Notes under the pieces: model-generated | What the model was told of the DNA's origin: nothing | Databases searched by the model: none | Seen by the model: only the letters and a program-made list of their open reading frames with translations | Position numbers and translations under genes: made by a program | Assembly (NCBI RefSeq): GCF_016583905.1 | Contig: NZ_NRRY01000035.1 | Location: forward strand, 1 to 54,299 | From: Lamprobacter modestohalophilus | Lineage (GTDB): Bacteria > Pseudomonadota > Gammaproteobacteria > Chromatiales > Chromatiaceae | Direction: 5' to 3' | Length of the DNA stretch: 54,299 bases | Shown here: positions 1 to 8,164 of the stretch, one piece after another | Layout: every line of letters begins with the position of its first letter | Numbering within the stretch: the first letter of the stretch is position 1

Positions 1-434
1 CGTGATGGCCCGGTCTTTGTGAGTCTCTGTCATTGGTCTGCTCCGCTACCTTGGTTGACGATGGGTTCTCATCATCGCTTATTGTGCCCGCTCGGGGTGT
101 GTTGGAGGAGCGGGGCGGACCATTCCATTACTGTTGAAGGGCTTCGATCGACGCTGATGTCCCTGGGCGGGGCCGCCTGGAGACAACGATTTTCCATGCG
201 GGCCGGGCTTCTGTCCTATCGACAGTGCTTGCGCCCGGAGCTCTCCGATGCGAATCATCCTCGGACGAGCGTGAACACAGCAATCCTTCCAGGGTCCCTT
301 GACCGATCCTCGATAGCCCTGTGATGCTCAAGATAGATCTCGCTGGACGCGCAGCGGCACTCGGATTCCGTCCCTGCATCCTGCCCGGCATCGCGCCTGG
401 TCAGCTCAAGTCAGACTCGAGGAGAGACGTCACC
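1..434. other. No convincing gene
   Basis: Short open frames occur on both strands, but none has a recognisable domain, a good ribosome binding site or plausible composition. No integrase or attachment site was recognised here. Confidence 0.4.
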
Positions 435-1046
435 GTGTTCCAAGATCATCCCCCCATCGACTGGACCTATCCGCAGCCGCGCGCTGGGCTCGCGGGCGCG
501 CTTGACAGGTTCATCGGCCCCGGGGCCACCCGCGCTGAACGCCTGCTTCAGATCCTGGTCCCGTCGGTCGCAGCCATAGCGGCCCCGCTCTATGCTGCGA
601 CGATGGGTCAAAGCTGGTCCTGGGTGCACTACCTGCTCTGCATGGTGCTGGCCTTCGATCTGGTCGGCGGCGTGGTCACCAATGCGACCTCGAGTGCAAA
701 GCGCTGGTACCACCGCAACGGTCAGGGGTTTGCTCAGCACGTCGGCTTCACGGCCGCGCACCTGTTGCATCTGCTCCTCGTGGCCTGGCTCTACCTGGAC
801 AACGACTGGACCTGGGCTGCGATCGCAGGCGGTTATCTGCTCGCCGCCGCAGCCCTGATCCTGATGGTGCCGGTTTATCTGCAACGCCCCACGACCTTGA
901 TCCTCTACCTTGGCGGTTTGGTGGTTGGCCTATGGCTGCTTCCTACACCGCCGGGCCTCGACTGGTTCTTGCCCGTGTTCTACCTCAAGCTGTTGGTCAG
1001 TCACCTGCCACGCGAAGAACCCTATCGGCCCGCGACGGGCGACTGA
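435..1046 (+). CDS. Hypothetical multi-pass membrane protein
   Basis: A protein of about 203 residues that I do not recognise. About six hydrophobic segments run from roughly residue 35 to the C terminus (LVPSVAAIAAPLY, YLLCMVLAFDLVGG, AAHLLHLLLVAWLYL, GGYLLAAAALILMVPVYL, LILYLGGLVVGLWLLP, WFLPVFYLKLLVSHL), so it is probably an inner-membrane protein. The open frame extends upstream to 321. I choose the GTG at 435 because a GAGGAGAG Shine-Dalgarno lies about 8 nt before it. No partner gene is adjacent, and the next 560 bases hold no gene. Function is unknown; a scaffold or transporter-like role cannot be assigned. Confidence 0.7.
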   Translation: MFQDHPPIDWTYPQPRAGLAGALDRFIGPGATRAERLLQILVPSVAAIAAPLYAATMGQSWSWVHYLLCMVLAFDLVGGVVTNATSSAKRWYHRNGQGFAQHVGFTAAHLLHLLLVAWLYLDNDWTWAAIAGGYLLAAAALILMVPVYLQRPTTLILYLGGLVVGLWLLPTPPGLDWFLPVFYLKLLVSHLPREEPYRPATGD

Positions 1047-1607
1047 GGCTCGCCGACAGGCCGTCTCAACCCGCCGGTTTACAGGCTCCGGCCGATGCCG
1101 TTCCTCGCTGCCATACCGAGCACAGTGCACGAAACCAGAGGGTGCAGTCGCACTTGGAGTCTGAACTCGTGCGCTCGAAAGGGGATCACGAGGACGCCAG
1201 CCGTCGCAGGCGTGCGATCTCAGATCGACCTGAACCTGTTGGTTACCCCACTGAGCATCGGCTGAGAGACGCTCGATCAGGTGAGACAACGCGCTGTTCT
1301 GATCGCTGGCTCGAGCGCCCTGGCGCCCGTCGTTTGACTGCTTAAGAGCAAGGCGGCTTTGAGTCTGGTCGGACACGCGAGCCGGCGCTTGAACGGCGCG
1401 GACGATCGCACTCAACACCCGGAACAGCCCGCTGACTGACCGATCCTTGGAGAACGGATCAGCGTCTGCGCAGGCGATCGCGGTTGAGATGAAGCCGCGC
1501 CTCTCGGGCAGACGAGCACCGCGCTGAAACGCGCTGGTGACCGGCAACGCCTCACTTGTCCCAGGTCGAATCTTGTCATCAAGAACGGCTGATGAATGGT
1601 GCTGAGT
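1047..1607. other. Gene-poor stretch before repeat array
   Basis: No recognisable protein. A long minus-strand open frame crosses it, but it has an arginine/serine-rich, non-domain composition and lies antisense to the end of the membrane protein gene. No structured RNA was recognised. The palindromic array begins at its right end. Confidence 0.4.
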
Positions 1608-2048
1608 AGGGAACTGAGTTCCCTAGATAGCGGCTGAAGTAGGGAACTGAGTTCCCTAGATAGCGGCTGAAGTAGGGAACTGAGTTCCCTAGATGGCAGC
1701 TGAAGTAGGGAACTGAGTTCCCTAGATTGGGCTGAAGTAGGGAACTGAGTTCCCTAGATGGCGGCTGAAGTAGGGAACTGAGTTCCCTAGATGACGGCTG
1801 GAGTAGGGAACTGAGTTCCCTAGATGGCGGCTGAAGTAGGGAACTGAGTTCCCTAGATTGGGCTGAACTAGGGAACTGAGTTCCCTAGATGGCGGCTGAA
1901 GTAGGGAACTGAGTTCCCTAGATTGGGCTGAACTAGGGAACTGAGTTCCCTAGATGGCGGCTGGAGTAGGGAACTGAGTTCCCTAGATTGGGCTGAAGTA
2001 GGGAACTGAGTTCCCTAGATGGTGGCTGAACTAGGGAACTGAGTTCCT
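1608..2048. repeat. Tandem array of 14 palindromic 32/33-bp repeats
   Basis: Each unit carries the 17-nt interrupted palindrome AGGGAACTGAGTTCCCT (8+1+8), usually extended to TAGGGAACTGAGTTCCCTA. Cores start at 1608, 1641, 1674, 1707, 1739, 1772, 1805, 1838, 1870, 1903, 1935, 1968, 2000 and 2033; the last has lost one C. The linkers come in two classes: GATGGCGGCTGAAG-like (33-bp period) and GATTGGGCTGAA-like (32-bp period). The linkers are conserved rather than unique, so this is not CRISPR. Spacing near three helical turns puts every core on the same DNA face, which suggests cooperative protein binding as in a centromere, iteron or operator array. Function is inferred only. Confidence 0.93.
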
Positions 2049-2063
2049 AAGTGAAATCCTGTA

Positions 2064-2092
2064 TTGACAAGTCTGATTCGCGCTCATTATTC
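2064..2092 (+). promoter_or_regulatory. Candidate sigma-70 promoter next to repeat array
   Basis: A perfect TTGACA hexamer (2064-2069) is followed after 17 bp by TTATTC (2087-2092), in unusually AT-rich DNA 16 bp past the last palindrome. It points toward the DnaC-like gene. The -10 match is weak. Confidence 0.3.
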
Positions 2093-2238
2093 CTATTGGT
2101 CATGACGATGTTTTCATCTAAGTGATTGACTGGAGATGTGAAATCGCCTTGATCATGCGCCTCGGCTTGACCGCTCAATGCGGAGCGAAAACAGGCCGCT
2201 TGAGGCCGGTGAGGTGGATTCAGCGTCGCGCGCTTCTA

Positions 2239-2295
2239 CAACGTCTACAACAACAACGTCTTTATCTTTCTTAGTTTCTGTTGTTGTTGACGTTG
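2239..2295. repeat. AT-rich 16-bp inverted repeat
   Basis: The arms CAACGTCTACAACAAC (2239-2254) and GTTGTTGTTGACGTTG (2280-2295) pair with one mismatch around a 25-nt T-rich loop. It is a local AT-rich island in GC-rich DNA, between the palindromic array and the DnaC-like gene. It could be a DNA-unwinding element, an mRNA hairpin or an operator. Confidence 0.7.
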
Positions 2296-2579
2296 ATGGG
2301 ATTCGCGCGCGACGAGCATGGCCTCATCGATTCGCTCGGTGGCCGTCGATGCATCGGTTGCATCGCCATTCGCGTTGCGATGACCTTTGCCATTCATCGA
2401 CTAGGCAACCGATGAAAACCCGGTTATAGTGCTTGCTGTCGTGAATGGCTGGCGGTTGATGAGTCCGGCGCAATGAATGTGCTCAACCCTGCCGCGCGAA
2501 TGGAATGAAAACCTTGTGCCGAGCACGGATCGCCAGCCCGTGACCGCCATTGCCCACGCCCAGCCGCAGAGGTCAGCCC

Positions 2580-3338
2580 ATGGACAAACACCTTCCGATC
2601 TCGCGCGATTCAGCGCAGCCGAATGGCGTTCGGCCTGTGGGATCACGGGCCGGATCACGCCTGGGGCTCCCCCTGCTGTCCGCCGAAGACCTCGCCGAGC
2701 GGGGTCGGCAGGAAGTGCGCAGCCTCCTGGCCACGCGGCGCCAGGCCCTCGAGCGTCAATGGCAGCGACACCTGGCTGCGAGCGGCATCCCTGAGCGCTT
2801 TCGCGGCAAAGGCTTCGCCGACTATCAGGCCGACAGCGCCGAGCAGGTGCTGGCGCGATCGATCTGCCAAGACTTTGCCTGCGCCCTCAGTGCTGGACAA
2901 CGACCCGGCGAAACGCTGCTGCTCCTCGGCGGCCCAGGCACCGGCAAGACCCACCTGGCTTGCGCCATCCTCGCGACCCTGGTGCGTGCCGGACAGCGCG
3001 GCTGGTATGTCTCGCTGCCCAGCGCACTGCGCAGTCTGCGTGACGCCCGCTCATCGCGATCCCAGGGCTCCGAGACCGAGGCCTTCGCACAGCTCAGCGC
3101 GCCAGACCTGCTGGTGCTTGATGATGTGGTCGATGCTCAGGACGAGACGCGCTCTGGACTGCTGTTCGAGGTGCTCGATGCCCGTTACGCGCAGCAACGC
3201 GCGACCATCCTGATCGGCGATCTACCGGCGTCGAGGCTGGAACAGACGCTCGGCCCACGGATCATCGAGCGGCTCCACGAGGCGGGAACACGCCAAGTGT
3301 CCTTGAACTGGCCCAGCCACCGCCGCCGCGCAGGCTAA
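2580..3338 (+). CDS. DnaC/IstB-like AAA+ ATPase (helicase-loader family)
   Basis: A 252-residue protein with the DnaC-type core. An N-terminal arginine-rich segment is followed by a KGFADYQ motif, Walker A GGPGTGKTH near residue 118 and Walker B LLVLDDV near residue 180, with a C-terminal region typical of DnaC. Family members load replicative helicase or act as ATPase partners in mobile elements; an IstB transposition role is less likely because no IstA-like transposase is adjacent. I chose ATG 2580 over the in-frame ATG at 2550 because an AGAGGT motif precedes it. It sits downstream of the repeat array and AT-rich hairpin, so a role in replicating the element is plausible but inferred. Confidence 0.8.
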   Translation: MDKHLPISRDSAQPNGVRPVGSRAGSRLGLPLLSAEDLAERGRQEVRSLLATRRQALERQWQRHLAASGIPERFRGKGFADYQADSAEQVLARSICQDFACALSAGQRPGETLLLLGGPGTGKTHLACAILATLVRAGQRGWYVSLPSALRSLRDARSSRSQGSETEAFAQLSAPDLLVLDDVVDAQDETRSGLLFEVLDARYAQQRATILIGDLPASRLEQTLGPRIIERLHEAGTRQVSLNWPSHRRRAG

Positions 3339-3460
3339 GCGCAACGAGCATCCGAGCCTGGATTCGAACCTAGCCACGGCCACCGGAGCAGGCCCAAACG
3401 CTCCGCGATAGATGACCCGCAGCCCAGGCAAGCATCGGCACCCTCTGTCAGGCTTCCTCC

Positions 3461-4582
3461 ATGCACCCGCGCCGACAGTTCCTCCAAGCCGCGCTTGGAC
3501 TCACCGCCATCGCCCCTTGGCGATCCCTACAGGCGCAAGACCTGCCCTGGTGGCACTGGCCGCTCGAGCAGCGCCTGGCGCAACTGCTCATGGTCGGGTT
3601 TCGCGGTGCCGACCTCCGTGCTGACGATCCCATCGTGCGCGATCTCCTGGTGCATCGCCTTGGTGGAGTCGTGCTGTTCGATCGCGATGGCCGCAACATC
3701 CGCTCGCCGCAGCAACTGCGCGCCCTGACCCGACCCCTCTCGGCACTCAGTCCAACACCGCTGCTCATCGGTGTCGATCAGGAAGGTGGGCGCATCTCCC
3801 GCCTGAAGCCGCGTGACGGCTTTCCAAACACCGTCTCCGCCCAATCGCTCGGCCAACGCGATGATCCGGTACAGACCGAACGCGCGGCTGACGCCATCGC
3901 CCAGACGCTGGCGGACAACGGCCTGAACCTCAACTTCGCCCCCGTCGTTGATCTCAACAGCCACCCCGACAACCCGATCATCGGTCGTCTCGAACGCAGC
4001 TTCTCGGCCGATCCGCACCAGGTCGTGCGCCATGCGGCTGCCGTGGTCAGGGCGCAGCAACGCCGAGGCATCATCAGTACGCTGAAGCACTTCCCGGGCC
4101 ATGGCAGCGCTTGGGCCGATTCGCATACCGAGGTCGTCGATGTCACCCACAGCTGGTCAGCCCAAGAACTCATCCCCTATGCCCAACTGATCCAGGCCGG
4201 CTATCGCGATCTGATCATGACCGCCCACATCCGCAACGCGCGCATCGACCCCCGGCATCCGGCCACGCTCTCCTGGCCGACCCTCACCGGCCTGCTGCGC
4301 CAGCGGCTCGGCTTTCGCGGTGTGGTGATCAGCGACGATCTGCAGATGGACGCCATCGCCCAACACAACAGCCCCAGCGAGGCCCTGATCGGCGCCCTCA
4401 ACGCCGGTGTCGATCTCCTGCTCATCGCCAACCACCGTCCCTACGACCCGGATCGGGTGCCGAAGACGCTGGCCATCCTGCGCCAGGCGATCGTGGACGG
4501 GCGGCTGCGTCTCTCGCGGATCAACGCCGCCTGTGCCCGTGTGCTGGCCCTGAAAGCCCGCTATCGCTGGCCAGTTCACTAG
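3461..4582 (+). CDS. Exported glycoside hydrolase family 3 (beta-N-acetylhexosaminidase-like)
   Basis: A 373-residue GH3 enzyme. The KHFPGHG...DSH motif (about residues 209-222) carries the general-acid histidine/aspartate pair typical of NagZ-type enzymes. VISDDLQMD near residue 290 carries the likely catalytic aspartate, and GVDQEGGRISRL near residue 105 is a substrate-loop signature. The N terminus MHPRRQFLQAALG looks like a twin-arginine signal, whereas classical proteobacterial NagZ is cytoplasmic, so this enzyme probably acts on peptidoglycan fragments or exogenous amino-sugar chains in the periplasm. It lies between the DnaC-like gene and the RadC block and may be cargo. No strong Shine-Dalgarno is visible. 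Confidence 0.85.
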   Translation: MHPRRQFLQAALGLTAIAPWRSLQAQDLPWWHWPLEQRLAQLLMVGFRGADLRADDPIVRDLLVHRLGGVVLFDRDGRNIRSPQQLRALTRPLSALSPTPLLIGVDQEGGRISRLKPRDGFPNTVSAQSLGQRDDPVQTERAADAIAQTLADNGLNLNFAPVVDLNSHPDNPIIGRLERSFSADPHQVVRHAAAVVRAQQRRGIISTLKHFPGHGSAWADSHTEVVDVTHSWSAQELIPYAQLIQAGYRDLIMTAHIRNARIDPRHPATLSWPTLTGLLRQRLGFRGVVISDDLQMDAIAQHNSPSEALIGALNAGVDLLLIANHRPYDPDRVPKTLAILRQAIVDGRLRLSRINAACARVLALKARYRWPVH

Positions 4583-4604
4583 AGCGTCGAGACTGACACA
4601 ACAA

Positions 4605-4635
4605 CAGGCCACCCCGACAACGCCGGGATGGCCTG
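4605..4635. terminator. Hairpin between convergent genes
   Basis: A 12-bp stem with one mismatch (4605-4616 with 4624-4635) and a 7-nt loop lies between the convergent GH3 gene and the minus-strand RadC operon. On the minus strand it is followed by TTGTTGTGT, so it is more terminator-like in that direction. Confidence 0.5.
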
Positions 4636-4695
4636 TGCACAAACGCTCAGGGCTGATGGCACCACGCAGGTGCCGTCAGCCGGTTCAAGGGTGTC

Positions 4696-4908
4696 TCAGA
4701 GGCCGCGCTCGTCCACCATGGCCTCGAGTCCACAGGGACCCAGCCGCCAATGGCGGTCTTCATCGGCATCCTGATCGCACAACAGTGCGGTGCGCTGCTG
4801 CGCGTCCACCCTGATCAGGGAAAGGGCACTGTCATTGGTCCACTCGATGCCGATCAGGAACCCCTGCAGGCGCTCGAGGGACTCAGACACCACGATGATT
4901 TGGGCCAT
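4696..4908 (-). CDS. Small acidic hypothetical protein coupled to radC
   Basis: A 70-residue protein beginning MAQIIVVSESLERLQGF. I do not recognise a family. It is acidic in the C-terminal half and has no membrane segment. The ATG lies one base after the RadC stop codon, so translation is almost certainly coupled to radC. A longer in-frame start exists at 5052, but that extension overlaps RadC and has unnatural cysteine/serine-rich composition, so I reject it. It is the last gene of the minus-strand set 77-aa protein / primase / RadC / this protein. Confidence 0.6.
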   Translation of the reverse strand: MAQIIVVSESLERLQGFLIGIEWTNDSALSLIRVDAQQRTALLCDQDADEDRHWRLGPCGLEAMVDERGL

Positions 4909-4909
4909 C

Positions 4910-5455
4910 TCAGAGCAACCCTCGCTGTGCCATCGAGCAGCCACCCTCGCGCCCCACCACCAGGTGATCGAGCAGGCGGATATCGAACAGCTCAAGACAC
5001 TCACGCAGACGCTTGGTGATGGCGATATCCGCACCGCTCGGGGTTGGGTCACCGCTGGGATGGTTATGCGCGATCAGACAGGCGGCGGCATTCAGCGATA
5101 AGGCCATCTGCGCCACCACGCGCGGATACACATTGCAGCCGTCGAGGGTGCCCTGGAACAGATCGCGGATCTCGATGATGCGGTGGCGTGAATCAAGGAA
5201 GGCGCAGACAAAACACTCACGCGGTTCGCGCGCAAGCGCTAGGCGGAAATAGCGCAGACTGACCTCCGGGTCGGTCAGGGTGACATAGGCCGCCGAGGGC
5301 TCCAGCACCTGCAGGGCCAGTGCGATGACGCTGTCGCGCTCAGGAGCGCTCAGATCGGTCGCGGTCAGTGGGGCGAAGCGGTCATCGGCCGCGGTCTGTT
5401 GGGAAGCAGGCGAGCGAGGCTCGCGCCGAATGGACGTGGACGTGGATGCGTTCAT
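4910..5455 (-). CDS. radC: RadC family JAMM-domain protein
   Basis: A 181-residue RadC/MPN+ protein. The metal-binding JAMM motif is complete: HNHPSGDPTPSGAD at about residues 130-143 (H-x-H-x7-S-x2-D), with the upstream glutamate in IIEIRDLFQG near residue 95. RadC-like proteins are common in SXT/R391, IncC and other mobile elements, where their biochemical role is unsettled despite the old DNA-repair name. The domain is short and lacks the N-terminal helix-hairpin-helix region of chromosomal RadC. ATG 5455 is preceded by a GGAG motif; an upstream ATG at 5515 lacks one. It is followed immediately by the 70-residue protein gene. Confidence 0.88.
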   Translation of the reverse strand: MNASTSTSIRREPRSPASQQTAADDRFAPLTATDLSAPERDSVIALALQVLEPSAAYVTLTDPEVSLRYFRLALAREPRECFVCAFLDSRHRIIEIRDLFQGTLDGCNVYPRVVAQMALSLNAAACLIAHNHPSGDPTPSGADIAITKRLRECLELFDIRLLDHLVVGREGGCSMAQRGLL

Positions 5456-5588
5456 CAGATCGGCTCCGATGGTAAAGAGAAGGCATCGCGCCAACTGCTC
5501 GGAAAAGCGCAGCACGATGCGTGGGTTGACATGAAGAAGCGCCTACAGCGCAGCGCGAAAGGCGCAAGCCGCAGCGCGCAGCACCGCC

Positions 5589-6713
5589 TCAGGCGGCGCG
5601 AGATAGGGATCGGTCCTGGCGTTGCCGCCAGACATCCGCCCAATCGAGACTCTTGGCCCCGTCAGGAATCGGTCCGGGTGGCAGGGCCAGTCGCACAACG
5701 ATGCTGCCGGACAGCCGGATACGCAGCCTCTCAGCCGCGCGCAGACCCGCGCCGGACCGGTCGCGATCGGCCCAAACCGTCAGCTGCTCAATGCCAGCTG
5801 GTGGCTGAAAACGCTCGAGCAGCGTTGCCGACACACAGGACCAGACCGGCATGCCACTCAGCGCGGCGGCGGCCAGTGCCGTCTCGAGCCCTTCGGCGAT
5901 ACCGAGCATCCGGTCTGGTGCCGCCAGGCGGATCGCACCGCCGGCCAACGCGCCTGATGCCGCAGCGGGCATCAGCTTTCGGGGGCAGGGCACCTCGGCC
6001 TTGCCTTGGCCATCGGCGCGCAGATAGGTGCGATGCAGCGTCAGTGCCCGGCCATCGGCGGCACAGACCCGTGCGAGCAGGGCCGGAAAGCGCCCGAGAC
6101 AGCGTTGATGCCCCTCGGCATCCCCGTGCCAATAGGCCAGTGCCGGATGCAACCGGACGACCCGCGCATCCAGTGCGACGCTCTCCAAACCGCGCCACGC
6201 CAGATAGCGTCGCAGCGGTTCGGCCTCGGGATGATCTGGCGACAGCGCCTCGGACCAGACACGATGCAGCTGGGATCGGGCACGCTGTGCATCCGCATCG
6301 GTGGTGTCTCTGACGGTGAGACGATGTCCAGGTGGCATCCTGACCGCGCGGGCCGGCACCGCATCCGGCAGGTATCCAAGCACCGCTGCGATCTGCCTTA
6401 AGACCTCCGGGAACGACCAGCCGAATAGCCACTGCAGCAACGCCAGTCCATCTGAAAAGGCGCCGCAGGTCGCACAAATGCCACCCCCGGTCGTATCAAC
6501 ATCGGCGAACAGACGAAAGCCATCGCCATGACGACCGTTATGCACCGGGCAGGGACCATGTCGTCCGGGACGCTTAAGCGCCGGTCCCAGCCGATCACCC
6601 GCCAGCGCCGAAAGGACGAACAGCCAACCCGTGCGTTGCACGGAAGCCTGTATCTCGGCGGCCTCAAGGCGTCTGCGCTGAGGCCCCGTGAAAACAATGG
6701 ATGAAAGCGACAT
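5589..6713 (-). CDS. CHC2-type zinc finger / TOPRIM primase-like protein
   Basis: A 374-residue protein with primase architecture. A zinc-binding C55-x2-H58 ... C80-x2-C83 module sits at the N terminus. A TOPRIM domain follows, with the glutamate motif GIAEGLETALAA near residue 267 and an acidic VWADRD motif near residue 310. This resembles mobile-element primases that make RNA primers for element replication or for complementary-strand synthesis after transfer. No helicase domain is fused. It is transcribed with RadC downstream and a 77-residue gene upstream, and a strong hairpin lies in its leader (6764-6800). The exact subfamily is not certain. Confidence 0.85.
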   Translation of the reverse strand: MSLSSIVFTGPQRRRLEAAEIQASVQRTGWLFVLSALAGDRLGPALKRPGRHGPCPVHNGRHGDGFRLFADVDTTGGGICATCGAFSDGLALLQWLFGWSFPEVLRQIAAVLGYLPDAVPARAVRMPPGHRLTVRDTTDADAQRARSQLHRVWSEALSPDHPEAEPLRRYLAWRGLESVALDARVVRLHPALAYWHGDAEGHQRCLGRFPALLARVCAADGRALTLHRTYLRADGQGKAEVPCPRKLMPAAASGALAGGAIRLAAPDRMLGIAEGLETALAAAALSGMPVWSCVSATLLERFQPPAGIEQLTVWADRDRSGAGLRAAERLRIRLSGSIVVRLALPPGPIPDGAKSLDWADVWRQRQDRSLSRAA

Positions 6714-6763
6714 CTCAGAACACTCCAGTCAGCAGGGTCTCATGGGGAAGACGGCCGCCTCGA

Positions 6764-6800
6764 GCAGTGCCATGCGCCCAGAAAGGCGCACGACCACTGC
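6764..6800 (-). promoter_or_regulatory. Two-part leader hairpin upstream of primase gene
   Basis: The outer stem GCAGTG (6764-6769) pairs with CACTGC (6795-6800). The inner stem TGCGCC (6773-6778) pairs with GGCGCA (6785-6790). It lies between the 77-residue gene and the primase start and belongs to the series of intercistronic hairpins in this block. Confidence 0.6.
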
Positions 6801-6814
6801 CGAGGGGAAATCGC

Positions 6815-7048
6815 TCAGGCCAAGGCTGGCCTGGAGATCGAGCGCTGAGCGCGCTGGGCGAGCAACGCGCGGGTGCGTGCTTCATCGATGATCAGTCGGT
6901 AGACCGACTTCACCAGGCTGCGGGTGTCGCGATCGCTGGCGCTGGCAAGCAGGTTGAAGACGGTGGTCTTGGCCCGGGCCAGTTCCGCGTCGCTGGCGGT
7001 GTCCAGGAAGGTATCGAGGCTGTTCCAGAGATCGGCATTCAGACGCAT
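6815..7048 (-). CDS. Small hypothetical helical protein
   Basis: A 77-residue protein starting MRLNADLWNSLDTFL. It appears mostly helical with a basic C-terminal tail (arginine/alanine-rich). I recognise no family; the size and charge would fit a small nucleic-acid-associated protein, but that is only inference. ATG 7048 has an AGGAGA Shine-Dalgarno about 7 nt upstream, whereas the longer open frame to 7201 crosses the hairpin leader. It is the first gene of the minus-strand set that continues with the primase, RadC and the 70-residue protein. Confidence 0.6.
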   Translation of the reverse strand: MRLNADLWNSLDTFLDTASDAELARAKTTVFNLLASASDRDTRSLVKSVYRLIIDEARTRALLAQRAQRSISRPALA

Positions 7049-7087
7049 GGGATGTCTCCTCATCAAACGCGGGGAGACAGCTCCGCT

Positions 7088-7135
7088 GGGGAGGATCTCT
7101 CCCCATGGGGTGGATAGCGCTGCCGATGGGCAGCG
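7088..7135 (-). promoter_or_regulatory. Paired leader hairpins (copy 1 of duplicated element)
   Basis: GGGGAG (7088-7093) pairs with CTCCCC (7099-7104), and CGCTGCC (7118-7124) pairs with GGCAGCG (7129-7135). The intervening GGGGTGGAT and both hairpins match the element at 14508-14555 upstream of the CobS-like gene. It lies about 40 nt upstream of the 77-residue gene start. Confidence 0.7.
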
Positions 7136-7507
7136 AGGTTGCAGGGACGCGATTGAAACCCCCAGCGTGGGGTGGCGACTCAGTGCGTCTTCGGTCGCCA
7201 AAGGCGGTGATCAGCACAACGCCGATCACCTGAGGAAACGGCCCCCTGTCCACTGCACGCGGGTTTGGTCTCGTGTGCGCTGGAGAAGGAGCCCCGGAGC
7301 GGGTTACCGGATCGCCTGGATGCGGTGGTCCGTTGCAGCGGGCTTCACTAGCTTGCCGCAACGGTTGCGGTCAGCGATAGGCGGAAAGATCAGCGCGGTG
7401 CGGAGGATTTGTGACGGGCCTGTCCTGCCTTGAGCACAGCCGATGTGAGGAGGGTTTGCGGACTGCCTTGGGTGACCAACGGGAGGCGACGATCACCAGG
7501 CGGGAGC
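7136..7507. other. Spacer with probable promoter for the RadC operon
   Basis: No recognisable gene. The minus-strand operon promoter should lie here, but no convincing -35/-10 pair is visible. The left boundary of the foreign patch (winged-helix fragment plus alcohol dehydrogenase) must also fall in or near this stretch. A plus-strand TTG-started open frame from 7430 runs into the next feature. Confidence 0.35.
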
Positions 7508-8089
7508 GCAAGGAACGGCTTGTTGCTGCGAAGACTGTTCTCCTTCTTCAAGCACCGCCGTCATGTGGAACAGCGCAACGGCGAGCCTTTGTTCAAGCTC
7601 GCTCCACTGCTCAAATCGATCGACAGCCTCGGCGACCTGCGCCAACTGATGCACGCCGCCAACGAGCGCTACCTCGCCTTCATGGCGTGTCTCGACAATC
7701 CCGACGCCGGGCAGAAGGCACTGGCCAAAATGACCGCACCGACCAAGGTCAAGGGCCGCTCCTATCGTAGCTTCGACCTGTTCCTCGACCCTGACTACCG
7801 TCTGTTCCTGACGCTCGCTCGCGGCGAGTGGGCCATCTTCGGTGTGCGCGCCGGCGATTTGCGCCAGCACATTCCCGGTCTCACACCGGGGCGCAGCTCC
7901 GATCTGATCAAGCGCCTGCGCACTCATGGCCTGATCAAGCAGGTCGCCCACAGCTACAATGATCGCTTCACCACGCTCGGCCGGCGCGTCATCGTCACCG
8001 CCCTGGTCATCCGCGAATATGGTGTACAACCCAGCCTGGTTCGAAATGCACTTTCAAGTCTTTGCCGTTTTGTCGAAGATTTTGCAGAT
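7508..8089 (+). pseudogene. Fragment of a protein with a winged-helix-like C-terminal domain
   Basis: A continuous frame encodes a segment with [23 protein letters not shown] and a later [15 protein letters not shown]...[15 protein letters not shown], which reads like a winged helix. It resembles the C-terminal part of larger widespread hypothetical proteins often found near mobile elements (recollection of family features, not searched). The N-terminal portion is missing, no strong Shine-Dalgarno is visible, and the end diverges after about 8050. The frame runs without a stop into the alcohol dehydrogenase at 8165, which I regard as accidental. A short intact gene remains possible. Confidence 0.5.
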
Positions 8090-8164
8090 CAGGGACGAAG
8101 GGATCTCCAATCCCGCACTCCCACGAGCCGAAGGCTCCAATCCAGCCCCCCAGAGGACATGCCA

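Noticed and set aside
930-1547. Long minus-strand open frame
   Set aside because: Arg/Ser/Ala-rich composition without a domain, overlapping the end of the membrane protein gene.
1608-2048. CRISPR array
   Set aside because: Linkers between repeats are nearly identical, repeats are palindromic with 32/33-bp period, and no cas genes are present.
3360-3382. tRNA T-arm-like sequence GGATTCGAACC on the minus strand
   Set aside because: The flanking sequence does not form the stem or acceptor and no full cloverleaf can be drawn; an attachment-site remnant cannot be supported.
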